The position numbers and the translations under genes were made by a program. DNA of 7,143 nt from Pseudomonadota bacterium (lineage in GTDB: Bacteria; Myxococcota_A; UBA796; SXON01): NCBI GenBank assembly GCA_005776735.1, contig SXOM01000353.1, positions 1 to 7,143 of the forward strand, read 5' to 3'. Shown in pieces: positions 5,686-7,143 of this stretch (the first letter of the stretch is position 1; every line of letters begins with the position of its first letter). The notes beneath the pieces were generated by a model. That model made no database searches. It saw only the letters and a list, made by a program, of their open reading frames with translations, and was not told the origin of the DNA.

Positions 5686-5714
5686 CCCCGGCGTGCGCCG
5701 GGGCGCCCGGCGCC
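5686..5714. terminator. Hairpin between convergent TetR and radical SAM genes
   Basis: CCCCGGCG (5686-5693) and CGCCGGGG (5696-5703) are a perfect 8-bp inverted repeat with a two-base centre, and GGCGC (5702-5706) with GCGCC (5710-5714) forms an overlapping alternative stem. It occupies the 37-bp gap between convergent stop codons. No T-run follows, as at the other hairpins here. Confidence 0.55.
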
Positions 5715-5717
5715 TTG

Positions 5718-7143
5718 CTACTTCGCGGGCTTCCCGAACGGCCGCCCCGGCTTCTTCTCGGTCTGGGCGAACCGGGCCTCCCGTTCCACGTTGGCGTGGG
5801 CGCTGGACTCGGTGAAGCCGCCGTCGACGCTCAGCTCGCCCTTGCCGCAGTTGACGGCCACCTGGCTGTCGAAGTTGTGCTCGTCGCACGCGGTGATGAA
5901 CCCGAGGAGCAGCACCTTGCGGGGGACCTCGCGCAGGTTCATGCCCTTCTCGAAGAGGCGCTCGAGCTGGAGCAGGTCGCGGGCGTGGCGACGCGCGGGG
6001 GCCCGTAGGCCCTGGGCGGCCAGCGCCATCCCGAAGCGCAGGCGTGCCATCGCGGGGTGCTCCTTGTGCCACGCCGCGTACCGGGCGGCGGCGCGCGAGA
6101 GCGTCGCGAGGTCGAACACGTCGGCCGCGGTCTCGAAGCCGCCCTTGCCGTCACGCGTGACGAGGTAGTGTTGTACGTACAGGCACTTCTTCACGTGGAA
6201 GGCGGACAACATGGCGAAGTACACCATGTTGAAGTCCTTGACGTGGTCGCGGCGGATCCGGGGTTGTTGGGTGCACAGCGCGTCGATCAGCTCGTCGGGC
6301 ATCAGCGCCTGGTCGCCGAAGGTGCCCGCGTGCCGCGCGCTGCCCAGGAGCCGCAGCCCGAGGAAGAAGACCTCGCGGATGTGGTCGTTCTCGGGCTGGA
6401 GCGCCATCTTGAACGTCTCGCCGACCTGCGGTTCGTTCAGGTCGCGCGCGATCACCACGATGAGCGACGTCGCGATGTCCAGGTCGCGCAGGTTCTTGAG
6501 CGTGGCCATGCGCGTCTTGAGCAGCGGACGGCCGCGCAGGGTGGTGTTCGCGTGGTCGTCCATCCCGTCGAACTGCAGGAAGACCTCGTCGACGCCGGCG
6601 TCCTTGAGGCTCTGGGCGTACTCCCGGTCGGCGAGCTTCAGGCCGTTGGTGTGGAGCGCGGCGATGGAGCCGGAGGCTTTCACCTTCCGGATCCAGTCGG
6701 CGAGGTCCTCGCGGAGGGTGGGCTCGGCCGCCATCAGGTCGACCTTGATGCCCCGGCGCTCGCTCAACAGTTGCTCCAGGCCGCGTAGATCGAGATCGGC
6801 GGTGCTCTCGGTGTTGGCCTTCGCCAGGCAGATCGGGCACGCGAGGTTGCACTTCTCGGTCATGCGGACGATGAAGTCGCGCTGGGCGTAGCTCTCCTCG
6901 TTGACCGCGAAGTAGAACCGGTCGAGGTCGACCCAGTAGTCCGGGTGGCGGCTGAGCATCTGCTGGGTGACGCCGTCGGTGTCACAACGCTTCCGCAGGT
7001 ACACCACGCCGCCGTCGACCACGATCTCGGCGGCCACCTCGGTGTGACAGGTCGGGCACACGCCGCGCGTCTGGCGGACCACGCGAGCGGCCGAGGCGGG
7101 CTCCGCGGCGGTGCGGGGCGGCGCGGCGGGCGCGGGGGCGGGC
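5718..7143 (-). CDS. Radical SAM protein with MJ0619/Tes-like N-terminal Cys motif, 5' end outside window
   Basis: Residues are numbered from an internal GTG at 7082, which gives 454 residues; the frame stays open to the window edge through a Pro/Ala-rich stretch, so the true start is probably beyond 7143. The core is a radical SAM enzyme: MTEKCNLACPIC (74-85) carries the CxxxCxxC loop that binds the SAM-cleaving 4Fe-4S cluster, AAEPTLREDL replaces the common GGEP motif, and LHTNGL and FLQFDG are typical later strands. Before it, GVCPTC (7-12) and VYLRKRC (27-33) match the zinc- or rubredoxin-like N-terminal element of the MJ0619 / tetraether lipid synthase group, as does the spacing to the core. 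The segment FLQFDGMDDHANTTLRGR also fits that group. Characterised members join lipid alkyl chains (Tes) or were proposed to methylate pterins. The C-terminal third differs: the usual P-x-C-x-H-P-x-C-type cluster is not evident, only scattered cysteines such as KKCLYV, ACDEH and VNCGKG. The exact reaction is therefore unknown. It is convergent with the TetR gene and not in its operon. Confidence 0.85.
   Translation of the reverse strand, partial: PAPAPAAPPRTAAEPASAARVVRQTRGVCPTCHTEVAAEIVVDGGVVYLRKRCDTDGVTQQMLSRHPDYWVDLDRFYFAVNEESYAQRDFIVRMTEKCNLACPICLAKANTESTADLDLRGLEQLLSERRGIKVDLMAAEPTLREDLADWIRKVKASGSIAALHTNGLKLADREYAQSLKDAGVDEVFLQFDGMDDHANTTLRGRPLLKTRMATLKNLRDLDIATSLIVVIARDLNEPQVGETFKMALQPENDHIREVFFLGLRLLGSARHAGTFGDQALMPDELIDALCTQQPRIRRDHVKDFNMVYFAMLSAFHVKKCLYVQHYLVTRDGKGGFETAADVFDLATLSRAAARYAAWHKEHPAMARLRFGMALAAQGLRAPARRHARDLLQLERLFEKGMNLREVPRKVLLLGFITACDEHNFDSQVAVNCGKGELSVDGGFTESSAHANVEREARFAQTEKKPGRPFGKPAK

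Overview
This GC-rich window (roughly 70% by eye, with strong G/C at third codon positions) looks like chromosome from a Gram-negative bacterium, most plausibly a Myxococcota or related 'deltaproteobacterial' lineage. The grounds are three predicted lipoproteins, Asp/Ser/Thr/Gly-rich low-complexity linkers such as DTDSGQ and DSGDTA, a secreted CotH-like protein and a lipid-anchored Ntn-hydrolase. The lineage call is inference. There is no rRNA, tRNA, CRISPR array or recognisable mobile element.

Layout, left to right. At 1-156 (-) is the N-terminal part of an M28-type metallopeptidase domain that runs off the left edge and has no usable ATG or GTG start. Next is a two-gene unit transcribed leftward: a penicillin-acylase-family lipoprotein (2977-509) and, overlapping it by 4 bases (GTGA), a 91-residue lipoprotein (512-237) made mostly of two perfect 4 x 18-bp tandem repeats. 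Across a 101-bp divergent gap a CotH-kinase-family lipoprotein (3079-4314) runs rightward. It converges, over a strong hairpin, on a small sterol-desaturase/fatty-acid-hydroxylase-superfamily membrane protein (4945-4391). A TetR regulator (5087-5680) is divergent from the hydroxylase. It converges, over another hairpin, on a radical SAM protein with the N-terminal Cys motif of the MJ0619/tetraether-lipid-synthase type (7143-5718, open at the right edge).

Two themes emerge. The left half encodes cell-envelope lipoproteins, two with exceptionally short signal peptides. The right half looks like regulated lipid or membrane chemistry: the hydroxylase has a consensus-like promoter, no visible leader or Shine-Dalgarno, and a TGACG-n4-CGTCA palindrome packed between its -35 and -10 boxes, an excellent candidate operator for the adjacent TetR. 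The nearby radical SAM enzyme resembles enzymes acting on membrane lipids, but its link to the hydroxylase is only by proximity.

The most intriguing point is the left edge. The repeat-rich lipoprotein has no domain of its own, and an M28 peptidase domain begins just downstream in another frame without a start codon. This suggests that one ancestral gene encoded a lipid-anchored, linker-tethered peptidase now split by a frameshift, unless the shift is a sequencing error.
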